DNA from: Eudorina sp. 2006-703-Eu-15 | Taxonomy: Eukaryota; Chlorophyta; Chlorophyceae; Chlamydomonadales; Volvocaceae | Direction of reading: 5' to 3' | Assembly (NCBI GenBank): GCA_003117195.1 | Contig: BDSI01000013.1 | Span: forward strand, 901,146-965,145 | Length of the DNA stretch: 64,000 nt | Shown here: piece by piece, positions 36,801 through 51,856 of the stretch | Layout of the letters: each line of letters starts with the position of its first letter | How positions within the stretch are numbered: position 1 is the first letter of the stretch | Notes under the pieces: model-generated | What the model saw: only the letters and a program-made list of their open reading frames with translations | What the model was told of the DNA's origin: nothing | Databases searched by the model: none | Made by a program: the position numbers and the translations under genes

Positions 36801-37674
36801 ACGGTACGTAGGGGTTGATTGGTCAGCGCAATATTATATATATAATATAAATGAACTGTTATCAACTCCAGTCATTCTAGAATTAATAATTTTATTATTA
36901 CCAATACTCTTAATAAACCCGTCTACCTAGCATACGAGCGAGGTGTGCATGACGACGAGCAGATGATATATAGACGTATACAATAAATTGCTTGGTTCGC
37001 TACGGTAGGTGCGAGCTGATGCATTGCTGTTGCTAATTTATTCGTTAGCAACGCACTGTGTGCAGTATATATATTACTACTGTTACGTGTCAAGTGATAG
37101 ACCGACGAACTGACTAATGCATGTCGTCTGCTGTCGTCGTAGTAGGAGTCGTCGAACAACGAATCGTGTATGCGTTGGCCCCAACATCGATACACGTACG
37201 AGTACAGTTATTTCGTTGATGCTGACGATGGAATGGCCATGTATGGATAGTATGTAACTGTGTAAACTGAATGGATACGTAGATGGCTGGGAATATGTTC
37301 CTGCATGAATATCAATCATGCATGTATGTTATGAACGGGTGCGTGGGGCAGCCAATGGATGGAAGCCCGTGCATGCCCGTGCACGCCCTTGCGAGCCGAA
37401 CCGACACAGTACGGCTGTCGCTTCAGCCGCATCAGCCGAACTATAAATATATCCAATGATCAGGACTTCAACACTCATTCAGCAAAATCGAAGTATTACG
37501 TTTCCAAGTCAAAGCAAGCAAGTGGTGTTCGTCATTTTTCCATTACAAGCAAGAGGTTAATAATTACATACACGCAAATATATATCTCGGTACACACATA
37601 CACCCGATACCAGCCCGGCCACATTACTCATCAAACGGCCCCTACAAGCGAGCAAGCCCAGCAAGTCACGCAAA
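33808..37674. other. Spacer between CAP-D and CAP-E
   Basis: No supported gene in 3.9 kb. From about 34 kb rightwards the DNA is rich in palindromic or simple tetramers (CTAG, GTAC, CATG, GCTT words), and there is an AAT/ATA-rich run at about 36330-36375. The longest frame here (minus strand, 35580-36332) looks like random translation. Confidence 0.55.
37442..37449 (+). promoter_or_regulatory. Candidate TATA box of CAP-E
   Basis: TATAAATA, 233 nt upstream of the CAP-E start codon. Same spacing as the CAP-A candidate. Confidence 0.35.
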
Positions 37675-39488
37675 ATGGTTCAAATCTCCAAGACGACCTC
37701 GTCAGCAGCCCTGCTGACGATCATTGCCGGGCTCGCACTGCTGTCTCAGCAAGCGGCAGCTGCGTCACATAACGACAAGACAGTTTCCCGTAAGCACCGC
37801 CGCCGCGAAATTATTTATTATTTTGTTGCAACGGAGCGTTCCGTGCGTGGCTGGTGCATTTAGTGCATTGATTACACGCACCGCAGCAGCAATAATGGGT
37901 AATTGTTAGCTAGCACATACATACAGGTTGCGTGCGAGCGACATATACACGCACACGCACGGACACAGGGGCGCATACACGCTCTCCGTCGGCTATCTAT
38001 ATATTTTATTTTTATGTTTTATTTTTGTGAATATTATTTACAGGTTACATTCGGCTGGTCGGCCGTCAGCTGGCTCAGCACCCGCAGGCAGCACCGCCGT
38101 CGCCGCCGGTGCGGCCACTTACAAGGCCGCCGCCGCCGTCGCCGTTGCCGAAGCTGCCTGCGGGTGAGTTGATCATCATGTATTATTGCAGCTGATTTAT
38201 TTTCTCTCCATCGCTGCTATACCAACATGCGTGCGTATTTATTTATGCACGTGTGTTAATACACGCGTTTAGGTACCTACCAATGTCGGTCTCAACACTT
38301 CCGCGAGGTTGTGCGTGCGCTCACGCACGTACGTTTATCGTTAATAAATTAAATCCGTTCGTCTGGCTGCGTGCGTGCAATTTTCGCAGGCCTCCCCTGC
38401 CCCGACCAGGACGCGATCCTCAACCAGACCAACCTGTATCGCGCGCGGCATCAGGCGCCGCCGTTGGAGTGGAGCGATGCCCTGGCCATCGAGTCCAGTG
38501 CGTATGCCCAGAAGCTGGCCAAGACATGCTCGTTGACGCACTCGTTCGGCAAGGACTACGGCGAGAACCTGATGATGGTGCGGCAGTTTCCCGCGCCGGA
38601 CAGGACCTGCATGGTCGGCATCAAGAGCTGGTACTCGGAGGTCAACAGCTACAACTTCTCAACCCCGAACCCGTACAGCGTAAACTGGCCCAAGAACGTG
38701 GGCCACTTCACGCAGCTGGTGAGCGGGCGGGCGATGCAGGGAACGAACAGAACCGCCGATGATACGGCAATCAACCTTCTCTTTTAAGTACCCCCACGCA
38801 CCTTGCTTTACATTCGCTTGGGGCCCGCACGGGCTTGCTTGCTTGCACGCTTATAACGAATAATTACACATACAGATCTCCCTTTGCTCCGTCATCATGC
38901 ATATGTATGTACGTGCATAATGATTTTTAACTCTTGTATCCCGCTACTGCAATGTGCGCGCAGGTCTGGAAGGGCACCACCAAGGTGGGTTGTGGCGTCG
39001 GCATCGCGGATTTTCCGATGAACCTCGGCGGCAGGCTCTATAACGGCGGCTGCAAGATGATTGTCTGCCGGTATCAGAGGAACGGCAACATCGCCCGGGA
39101 CCTGGACTTCCTTAAAAATGGTAAGAGCAGCGGGGAGTTTCCTAGCGGCTGGGATGGATGGGTCGGTTCATTGCATTGATCCCATACCGACCGTTTATGG
39201 AGCCAGCACGCAGCGACGTCTGAATAGTCATATGGATGCCGTGCATGGGTCGATACATACGTACGTGGGTCGATATAGAAATCTAACTACTGTGACTGTA
39301 TGTGTGTGTGTGTGTAGTGTGTGTAGCTATCTGCTACTATCTGCTGGGCCGACCCTACCTACCTGCGAACGAACTTTTAATTGCAAATCCCTGCTGGTTG
39401 CTGGGACGTAATAATTTATTAATTCCTGTCCTGCCTGTTTGCTTGTCCCGCTGCAGTGCTGCCGAACACAACTGCGACGACTGTGTAA
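37675..39488 (+). CDS. CAP-E: secreted CAP-domain protein, compact
   Basis: Exons 37675-37789, 38044-38163, 38390-38718, 38964-39120 and 39457-39488 give 250 aa. The signal peptide has a hydrophobic core (L-L-T-I-I-A-G-L-A-L-L) and an A-A-A-A cleavage region near 30. The linker exon (39-79) begins R-Y-I-R-L-V-G-R-Q-L and has P-P-S-P-P and P-P-P-P-S-P runs. The CAP domain (79-240) has the sequon N-Q-T, T-H-S-F, Y-G-E-N, W-Y-S-E and G-H-F-T-Q, plus six Cys at positions typical of three CAP disulfides. The tail exon reads V-L-P-N-T-T-A-T-T-V with a TAA stop that completes TGTAA, so the stop may double as the poly(A) signal. It has the most canonical CAP sequence of the array. Confidence 0.88.
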
Positions 39489-42400
39489 GAGCTGCGACCA
39501 GGTGGTTTGTTGCCCTGGAATCGAACAAGTGCAGCCATCTACATTACCCGCATGTTCAATCGGCTGGACGGGGGTTGAAGGCACGCACGCACGCACCGTG
39601 CACGCACTCGCTCCTGAAGCTCGGAAAATATAATTATGACTATAGAATAACATGACGGAAATTATGATATCCGATTAACATTGCAACAATTGATTGTCTG
39701 GGAGTTAATTCTATTCCTAGTAGTATTATTATCTGTAGAAATTCACTCGCGCTTGTTCTGGGCAAGTTCATTCGTTGAGTGCTGATATATACATATAGGT
39801 CGCTGCAAACTGCTCGAAATTTTTATATGTAAGCAGTTTTTTATTTTAATTTAATTTCCAAGCAGATTACCGCGGCACGGTTGCTTGCATGTTTGTATAT
39901 ATAATTTGACAATAGACGCGCGCGCACTTCTGCTGCATTGACTTTATAATCTGCTGCGTACGCACGCACGCTGTCCTCGTATATACATTGACGGAGATAT
40001 ATATGGCGGTTCGTTTATCACTACTTTATTTCTTGATTATTGAACTTTGGTAGTTTATTTGTTGGATGAAATATATGTATGTATATATGCATGGTGAGGT
40101 AGGTGTGATGATTTTCAATTGCGTATTATTATTCATATCATCAGCGGCGTTTGTGTGTGAGCTTGCTTGATGAGACCCGAACTTCGGGCCTACATTGAAT
40201 GTATACATGCGTGGCAGCAGCAGGGAATGGCGGCGGCTGCGGGCGCACGCACGGCTCGCGCGCGCCCGCAGGTATTTACGTACGTACGCATGCATAGCAC
40301 GTACAGGTAGGTACTTGTTAGCGCGGCGAGCATATAATGAGGAACTAGCGGATTATTGCTTGGTGCAAGCGACGGCGGATGGAGGATATCTTGCTGTCTC
40401 CAGATTCATTCGTTCGTTCGGAGCAATTCGTTGATTTGCGTTATTACAGATGTACGTACGTAGCTAGCCAGCTACGTCGCTAGCTAGATAGGTACCGGCG
40501 GCACTAGCGAGCGGCACGCACGCGGGCACATACATACAGGTGCGTGCTCGTCCGCGTCTCCCGTACGTCCGGCTAGCTAAATACCTAACGAACTACATAG
40601 CTACGTAGGCGCGCAGGGATTGTTGGAGCCTGGAGCGATGGAGTGCGTGGTCTGTTGGGGTGCGTGATGCGACGATAGATAGATGACGTAGTCGCCGTTG
40701 CTTGCTATTGCGTGATTGCTTGCTTGTAATCAGAGACCAATGACCGACGTCACTTCCGTGCGTACTTATATCAAACTAATAATAACGAAGATCATTGCAC
40801 GCATGTCATTTCTTAGTTGCATCGATGACGAAGTACGTAAGTTTTGCTACTGCTGGCTGCACGCCTGAACGTATATATATGATTTGATGGGTATATATAT
40901 GGGCCATCACAAAGTTTTATTTGAAGAATTTCGTGGACAAATTGGCTGTACAACCCATCCTGACGCTCTATCTGATTGAACATGTACGGCTTTGCCATAG
41001 CTTCGTTCCCAAAAACACCCATGCAAACGATCAGTAACAACACCACCAGACGCTGGTGGATGAATGCAAATTAGTCTCACTTGTAAATGATAACGTCCAA
41101 CAATTCACAGGCGCAGCAACAGCCCCAGCAACAACATTCGGTGCTGCTGTGATGTCATACACATCCACCGGAGCATCGCATACAACTGCTGCCCTACTGC
41201 AGCTTGGTAATTGACAAGCGTTGAACCCCCGGTCAACCCCCCAAACTGGCTGGGTTGTTCGATTATTGATTACATACTATATATACGTATGTATATATCG
41301 GCTGTAGATATACCGGCTGTATATATATACATATATATATATGTACGTATGTGCCGCCGGCGCTGTACGACCAGCAGCTACGCACGTAGTGCGCGCACGC
41401 GACTGGTGCGCGCGCTTTACTTGTGTGTGTAGTGTGTGCTGAACCACAGCAGCTGACTCGGTCCACGAGTCCTGCGCGTCGTCCCGTCCTTATATTATTC
41501 ATCAGATTTACGTACATTACTGCTGCAAACTTCATCTATCTACTTGTTATTCCTCTTTCGTACAGATGTTGGGCTGGAAAGCTGCGGCCTGTTAGCAGCC
41601 AATTGCGTGTAGTAGGTAAAGATGTTACATGATACGGCAGTCGTGCATCACTGGAAGTGGAGGCAACTTGCGGCGGCACAAAGACTTTGTGAAATGGATG
41701 TTACAAAGCTAAGGATCAAGCTGCAGAAGGCAGCGGCGCGGTGTTCCTTGGAGCAGGTCACTCAATCGAGGTAGGCGCGTGCTCTTCCTGGCGTGTATGT
41801 TGGTAAAAGCTTGGACGTGAGGTCGCACAAAGGTCTGGAGCTTTGGCAGCCACTACTCCTTTAGTCCCAAAGCCAGTGAGGAGAAGCGCAGTTGCCTAGG
41901 TCCGAGCAGTGTCGTGATGGAGCACTTGACGTGAAGGTTGTCGTGGGTAGGTGCGGCGCTTTCCAAATTATTGGTACGCAAAAATGTGGAAATGCGAACA
42001 GTAGGATGTAGGAAGCCCAACCGACGCCAGGCAGGTACACTATTGCAGGACTGATGAGCGAAAATTATTGTTTCGCTGTACGGAGATTGTACGGTTACGA
42101 GAAAGCAGCACTTGCTGTTTAAGTGAGAAGGCAGCTGCACGTTAACTTCACATCTCATCAGAACACCCAAGCTTTATATAATAACATGAAACGGGCCGGG
42201 AGGATGTATGTATTCCATCCGACGTCCACAATTGCTGGATTGTAAGTGCCGCTTCGTATTCTACCCATCTATCCGTCCAGAAGTAACAGCAGATGATACG
42301 CGCGGCTCAGTAAGATGAGCGAGCAGATCGATGGCTAGACGATGTCATTATTAGTTTATTTGCACGCGTGCTGGTCCTCGCCCTGCGTACCTGCGATTTT

Positions 42401-43154
42401 TGAACGAGTGATTGACTGCATAAATGTTGCAGCAGTTAGTTGATATCTCACATAATTTATTATCTTCTCCTTTTAAACGTACAAGGTGGACCCGAGTCCC
42501 GACCGTGTGTTCCAACGGGCCCAGATAATTTATGTATATATACTGATGCATGACGAGCGACATTCCTAATACCGCTGGGACCGATCGATGCTATCTAGCT
42601 GCTGCTGGTTATCATGCCCTAGCTACAGCACCTAGCCCGCCCGAACCCCCGTAATAACCCGCGTTACTGACCCCGTGAAAGTCCCACGTTGGTTATTACT
42701 GCTGGGTGGTGGTTACATAACGGTTCCATATGGACTCGTTTATGGCTCGCTGGTCGGTGGCCGTTCGTTTAGATCATCACAGGGGCACTTCATTACCGAA
42801 CCGACACAAAAAACGAATGAAGGATGTATGCCGTTTCACATTGTCCATCCCGTCAGAAACGAATGACACCTCCAATCAAGATGCAGAGCGCGCGAATAGT
42901 GCTTTAATTGCCAATTATTGGCACCCAAAGCCCTGCTGCTGTGTATGTTACGTACGCGCAAATATATGCGTGGACGACCAGCAGCGATTATTAGCGCGTA
43001 TCCGTCAATCAAGCACTCAGGACGCAGGCGTCTTCGTTTTTCCTTAATTATAATATATAACGACTAAATACGAAAAGCTGGTTAAAACACGCAAGTGTAC
43101 GTAATACTTGTGTACAGCCGTTCGTTCGGTCGAGCCACAAATAAATACGTACTG
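39489..43154. other. Spacer between CAP-E and CAP-F
   Basis: No supported gene in 3.7 kb. It holds many CTAG/GTAC palindromic words, TA-rich tracts (for example 41276-41345), and a terminus of repeat family 2 at about 42483 (acaaggtggaccc). The longest frames are about 100 codons and random-looking. Confidence 0.55.
43054..43060 (+). promoter_or_regulatory. Candidate TATA box of CAP-F
   Basis: TATATAA 95 nt before the CAP-F start codon in an AT-rich segment. Confidence 0.3.
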
Positions 43155-46719
<3,565 letters not shown>

Positions 46720-46856
46720 AGAGGTCAGCGAGAGTGCCTATGCCCTGGTGAGTTATAATCAAGGCATCGCGCGGTACCTAGCCAGTACACACGTTTATAT
46801 GTATAAATATGCACGTTCCTGTCCGGTGCGCCATCGATGGTGGCGCAAGTTCGTTT

Positions 46857-46916
46857 ATGCAGTGTATGGTGAGGAAGCTTCGGCTGTCAGCAATGACCCG
46901 CGGGGTCCGCTGTAAC
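46857..46916 (-). mobile_element. MITE family 1 terminus, reverse orientation
   Basis: Reverse complement of the family 1 left end (cagtgtatggtgagg ... cggctgtcag ... gacccgcggg gtccgctgtaac). Supplies a TGTAA about 195 nt after the CAP-F stop. Confidence 0.65.
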
Positions 46917-49663
46917 ATTCTTCATGTAGTATCCTGGGTATGTACCATGAGATGTGCAACATGGACATCTGCCGATCGTTCCATTCTTTATGGCATGATA
47001 CAACTAAGACTTTATAAATATTAGTATACGCGCGTGCCCACATACAACACCACGCACTCCTTGCTTGCCGTGTGGTGCAAGCAGGATACCACGTCTTGCG
47101 TGCTTCCACCCAAGCAAGCAACGAATGAAGCACATAGATGCATTATTGCTCTGTATTCGGTTCGGTCGGTGTGGCTTGCTTGCTTGTTTGTGTGCTGTGG
47201 CCGTCGCGAGTGGGGGGCCATGGCGGCGTGCACCATGCCTACGTGCGTACGCACACCATAGCTACGTGCACTACATACAGCAGATCGCCAACAGCCAGCA
47301 GCTAGATCGACATGGATATATCCTGGGGGGAACTGATTCTGGCCCTGAATCCAAACGCCTACCCCGGCCTTGCTTGCTTGATGGCTGGGCCATTCTATCT
47401 CATGTTGTCATGTATGCCAACAGTGCTCGCTGTCAAACATCGTGCGGGCTCGGCGGGCTTTCTGAAAGGGATGCATGGCGCGCGCGGCGAGTCCCGATGG
47501 ACGGCTGCAAACAAGCGTCAACTTCTAAAGCAAGGGACGGGTTGATTGGTGGGTGGTCGACGGAAGTACCGTCGATTGCCCTGCTGGATGGACTTGCCAA
47601 CTACTGAACCGAATGGATGCGCATGTTCGAGTGGGTTGAGGAACCCGCCCGACCCGATTTAGCGGTTGTACCAAAGATGCATTTTGGCGTCCTGGCCGTG
47701 CCGCGGGCAGCAGAATGAGTTGCTTCAGCAGCTTGCATCGTCTGCGGGGTTCAGGTCGCGCCGCGTGTCATATCCGTCGTCGTTCGAGTGTACGCAAGTA
47801 CGGAAGTACGGCAGCGTGTGTCGTGCGCGGCTTCACGTTCAGAGGCGTGGTCCCTTTCCGCCCGGCGCGCGGACATCTGGGGGCACGCAATCATCACGCA
47901 TACATTCCTGTAGTCCTTTCCGCACGGGACCCGTCGGCAACGGAGCATGGGTTGGCGCTGGCTGGATGGGCCATTACGTGCTTTTAGATAGCAAATAACT
48001 ATCGAACCCCTGCTGCGTGGGTGCTGTCCACAGCATGTATGCACGGACGGACGGATCCATTTACGTTCCGGCGGGACGACTGAGATGTATGTATGGACGG
48101 GCATATATAAGTGCATAGGATAGTGGAGGCTAGAGCGGGGTTGTTGTGATCGGCTCTTGATGAGCGATAGGCGGTGGCCCATCAGCGAGGGGCTGTACAT
48201 GGGACCTACCTAGCTAGCTGGATACGGATACCCTTGTCGCGGACGCATCCCACATACACAATTGGTGCGTTGCGGCTGACGTGCGGGTCAAGGAATGTAT
48301 GGCGTTATGACCGGTGTTGGGAGGCTCGATTTGTGCCTTAGGCCAGTGAATGTCGGGTTATCCGGGATCTCACGGAGCTTCCTGTCTTCCAGCGGCATCG
48401 CGGACGTCCACTTGCGTGGGTCGAGCATGCACGAGTGTGGGGCGTCGGGGCATTGGGAGCTGACGGCAAGACTCAGTCTGTTCAGCGATACCTTGTGCCG
48501 GTGCTGCACCTTCCCCCGGGGGAAGGGTTTTTGAAGCTTAGCGGTTGTGATAAGGTGTCATTTGGTGTTCTTATCTATAAGTGAGTGCATATCAAGTCCC
48601 AGCTCCGTCAGCGGGAGCAGGAGCCTGTACGGCAGGCAGTTGGTCCGTTGCCCGCCGTGCGTGCGTTGGCAAGCGACGTAGGCACCTTGCCCACATACAC
48701 GGCACCTTGCCAATACTGCCACCAGTAGTGTACGGCGGATTTAATATGTGTGCAGCAAGCTCATTATTGCTGAGATGAAAACGGATGCTTAAAATGGCGG
48801 CGGCAGGCTGGCTGGCAGGCTGGCTGGCTGGCTGGCTGGCTGGCTGGGCGGCGGCTGGTGTCGGCCATAATACCGTAACCTCAGGGTTCAGGGTAGCTAC
48901 GTACGTACCCCTCATGCATCAATCGGCGAAATCAACACGCAGCATGGGGATACCGTCCACGCCAAGACACGTACGTAGCGCCTAGGCCTTGTGGGTGTCT
49001 TCCCATGCAGATGATGGGCGTCCGTCGCCCGTCCGCTTGCATCCTACCTACCAGCAGTGAGTGCTCGTTTTCAACCATCCAGCGAACCGCCATTTGCACC
49101 TCAGGGCATTTGTCCATCCTCAATGATGCCAAGTTTATCGTCGTTCGGCGGGCGCTCCTGAGTGCGCATCGGCGGGAAATTCAATCCGGAGCAGTGGTAA
49201 GCGGGCTGGTTAACTTCAGGCCCGAGCGGCGTAGGTTCCGTGCACCCATACATAATACAAACGTGTCCTAATCCGTCGGCAGTCTGTCTGGTAGCTAGCG
49301 AGATCTATGGGCCGCGATCGCTCATTGCCGGGCAGGCACGCTTCCCTCGTTGCTGAGGATGAAGAGCGCGCAACGTTCGGGTTTTCCAACAACTGTATAT
49401 AAGCTGGACAGGCATGCGCTTCACCTGATGTCAGCCGGCAGATATCTAGCTTGCTAGCTGGTGGCCGAGGAGATACCGGCCAGCCAAGCAACCTGCAAGT
49501 CGCCGGCAGCTGTATGTTTCTACGCAGCTAGGGTCAATGGTTATTGAATTCTAATGGGCGGCTACTTGCAGTCATCAATACCAACCCGCCGCACAATTCT
49601 GCGGCTGCAAGGACCGCGATGTACGAGCGTACAGCCGGATGCGTCCGCACGCCGCCGCGAGAT

Positions 49664-51175
49664 ACCGTATTGCTACTTTGTTTTCGCGATTGAAAAGTTC
49701 ATGATGGCAGGAAAAGTGGAATTGAAATGTTTACGTGATTTGAGTTATTCGTGACGGACTCGGCAATAATTTGCAGAGATTGAACATTAATTCGGGACAG
49801 GCCACGAACTCGAAAATACGGCACGCGAGATAGCACGACTGGCTGTGCCAATGCCATGGCCGTAATAAGACAGGACCAATAGCGGCTTTGGCACCGGGAA
49901 ATCCTTGCTGGAAACAGAGGGGCAAGTCTGTCGGGGGCCCCTCCCCAAACTGGGTACCCTCTCCGTAGCCCGCCAAACTTTAATAGACCGCCAAAGAGTG
50001 CGCACAGTTACAGATTCCAGGATCCATGAATGCACTATTCATTCGTTCATGGTAGAACTCCTACGCGGGCCCCTAAGAGGGTGTTTACACTTAGGATTAA
50101 GGCGGCGGATGAGAGCTTAATCGGTCATATATGTAAACAGCTCACGGATTAACCCGAATTAGCCGAATTAGGGTGGCGGGATTAGTGACCATTGTACTTG
50201 CACGGACGAGCTCCCCGTGAATTAAATTTGGATTACCATATTGTGAAACGTGTATATTAATCCTGTAGTCTTCCTGTGATTTCGGTGGAAAAAATTTGCT
50301 ACCTGGTCGCGACCGAGTAGCAATTTTTTTAGCCAAAACCCCTCAGTGGTGGAAGTCAACCAGGTGCGCCGGCTGCCTGCTCTGTCGCCCCATCTTAGCC
50401 GGTAGGGGTTCGTCCACAAATGGTGTGGACGATGCACTTTCACAACGGTAGGTTGTGGAACGAACGTCCTCCGTCTGAAGTTATCTGTGCTTCTAACTTA
50501 CGTTAATTTTACTACAACTTGAACGACATGATGACCTAATCAGACGTCCGCCATAAATTAAATTTATAGGACGATCATATTACCTACCCGGCCATATCAA
50601 CCGTTGTTATGCCTTGCTAAACGTAGGCTTAACAAAGGTACGTCATCGAAATAACTAATAATTGTAAAGGAAATATAAACTTGTCAAAACCTTCGGGTTA
50701 GCTGTGAAATGCTTCCAGTCTGGGGCGCTATCGCCGTGCCTGATCGGATTGACATTCTGGCCAGGCCCAGTGGTCCCCATAGCCATACCACAGGCCTGGT
50801 GTGGCGGGTTGGGTGATAGGGCTCGGCGGCGGTACGTCGTGGGGCCGGGTTGCATCCGAACAGGGGAGCATGGTAGCAGGCTGGGGCGCGCGATGTTGCG
50901 CCAGGCCCACCCTGTCGCCGTGCCTGATCAGATTGACATTCTGGCCAGGCCCAGTGGTCCCCATAGCCATACCACAGGCTTGGTGTGGCGGGTTGGGTGA
51001 TAGGGCTCGGCGGCGGTGCGTCGTGGGGCCGGGTTGCATCCGAACAGGGGAGCATGGTAGCAGGCTGGGGCGCGCGATGTTGCGCCAGGCCCACCCTGTC
51101 GCCGTGCCTGATCAGATTGACATTCTGACCCCGTCGCTAACCTCCTCCTCTGCGGTTGGCGGTAATTCAAATCCT
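49664..51175. other. Insertion present only in duplication unit 1
   Basis: Sequence flanking this segment is continuous in unit 2 (around 58488-58492), so about 1.5 kb was gained here or lost there. It includes the 184-bp tandem repeat. No transposase-like frame was seen. Confidence 0.6.
50738..51125. repeat. 184-bp tandem repeat
   Basis: Two full copies and the start of a third, with units beginning at 50738, 50922 and 51106 (gcctgatc...gattgacattctg) and few mismatches. Confidence 0.9.
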
Positions 51176-51856
51176 GCCAAGACAACGTATCCTTTTATAT
51201 CTTTATACATACCATCAGTACAAATAAGTTTATATGTGAAGTAGTTATGAATTTAAGTTGACGAAGGTAGCGATCTGACCGTTAGTTGTAACCGTGAGCT
51301 CTGTCTCCGTAATTTAATAACCCAGAAGCAATCGTAAATTACGTAAATATCATTACAATTAAAAAATTTAAATGAGTAACGCTGGATTGGGGCTGCGATG
51401 CAACCATTTCGATTCGGATGGCGGTTCGCATTCCCTCCGGTAGATTCTGAAAAATTGAAACTGATGGTTTTGATTTTCGTCCATCGTTGACCCGACAGTA
51501 TCCACATAAGAAAAATAATTGTTATCATATTATCTGTTTCAAAGCATAATAAGATTACTAGGAATGTGTCAGCAGGCGTTGCTTGGCAGGATGCAGCTCA
51601 AAAGGACACTCACCGAATCGATGAATGCGAATACGCCTTGCCGAACGGACACTTACCATATGGATAGATATCATCATGGCCGCTCTCAACAATCTATTAA
51701 ACGGGATAGGGTCCTCTGAGAGCAGTGCCGCCGCATTTTGTCGTTCGCGCTACCTCACACGCACACAACTTCAGAACCAGTTCTGCTGGGGACTCCGTTT
51801 GCCAACGAGGGTAATCGATCCCCCGCCACAGACATTAATTTGCTCGCTGCACAGTG

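Larger units (their letters stand above)
46720..51856. other. Spacer between CAP-F and CAP-G, including duplicated unit 1
   Basis: No supported gene. From about 47.02 kb it is colinear with 55.78 kb onwards. It holds a MITE terminus (46857-46916), CTGG repeats (about 48805-48847), a TATATAA-containing block (49396), a copy-specific insertion (about 49664-51175) with a 184-bp tandem repeat, and the CAP-G upstream region. Confidence 0.6.
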
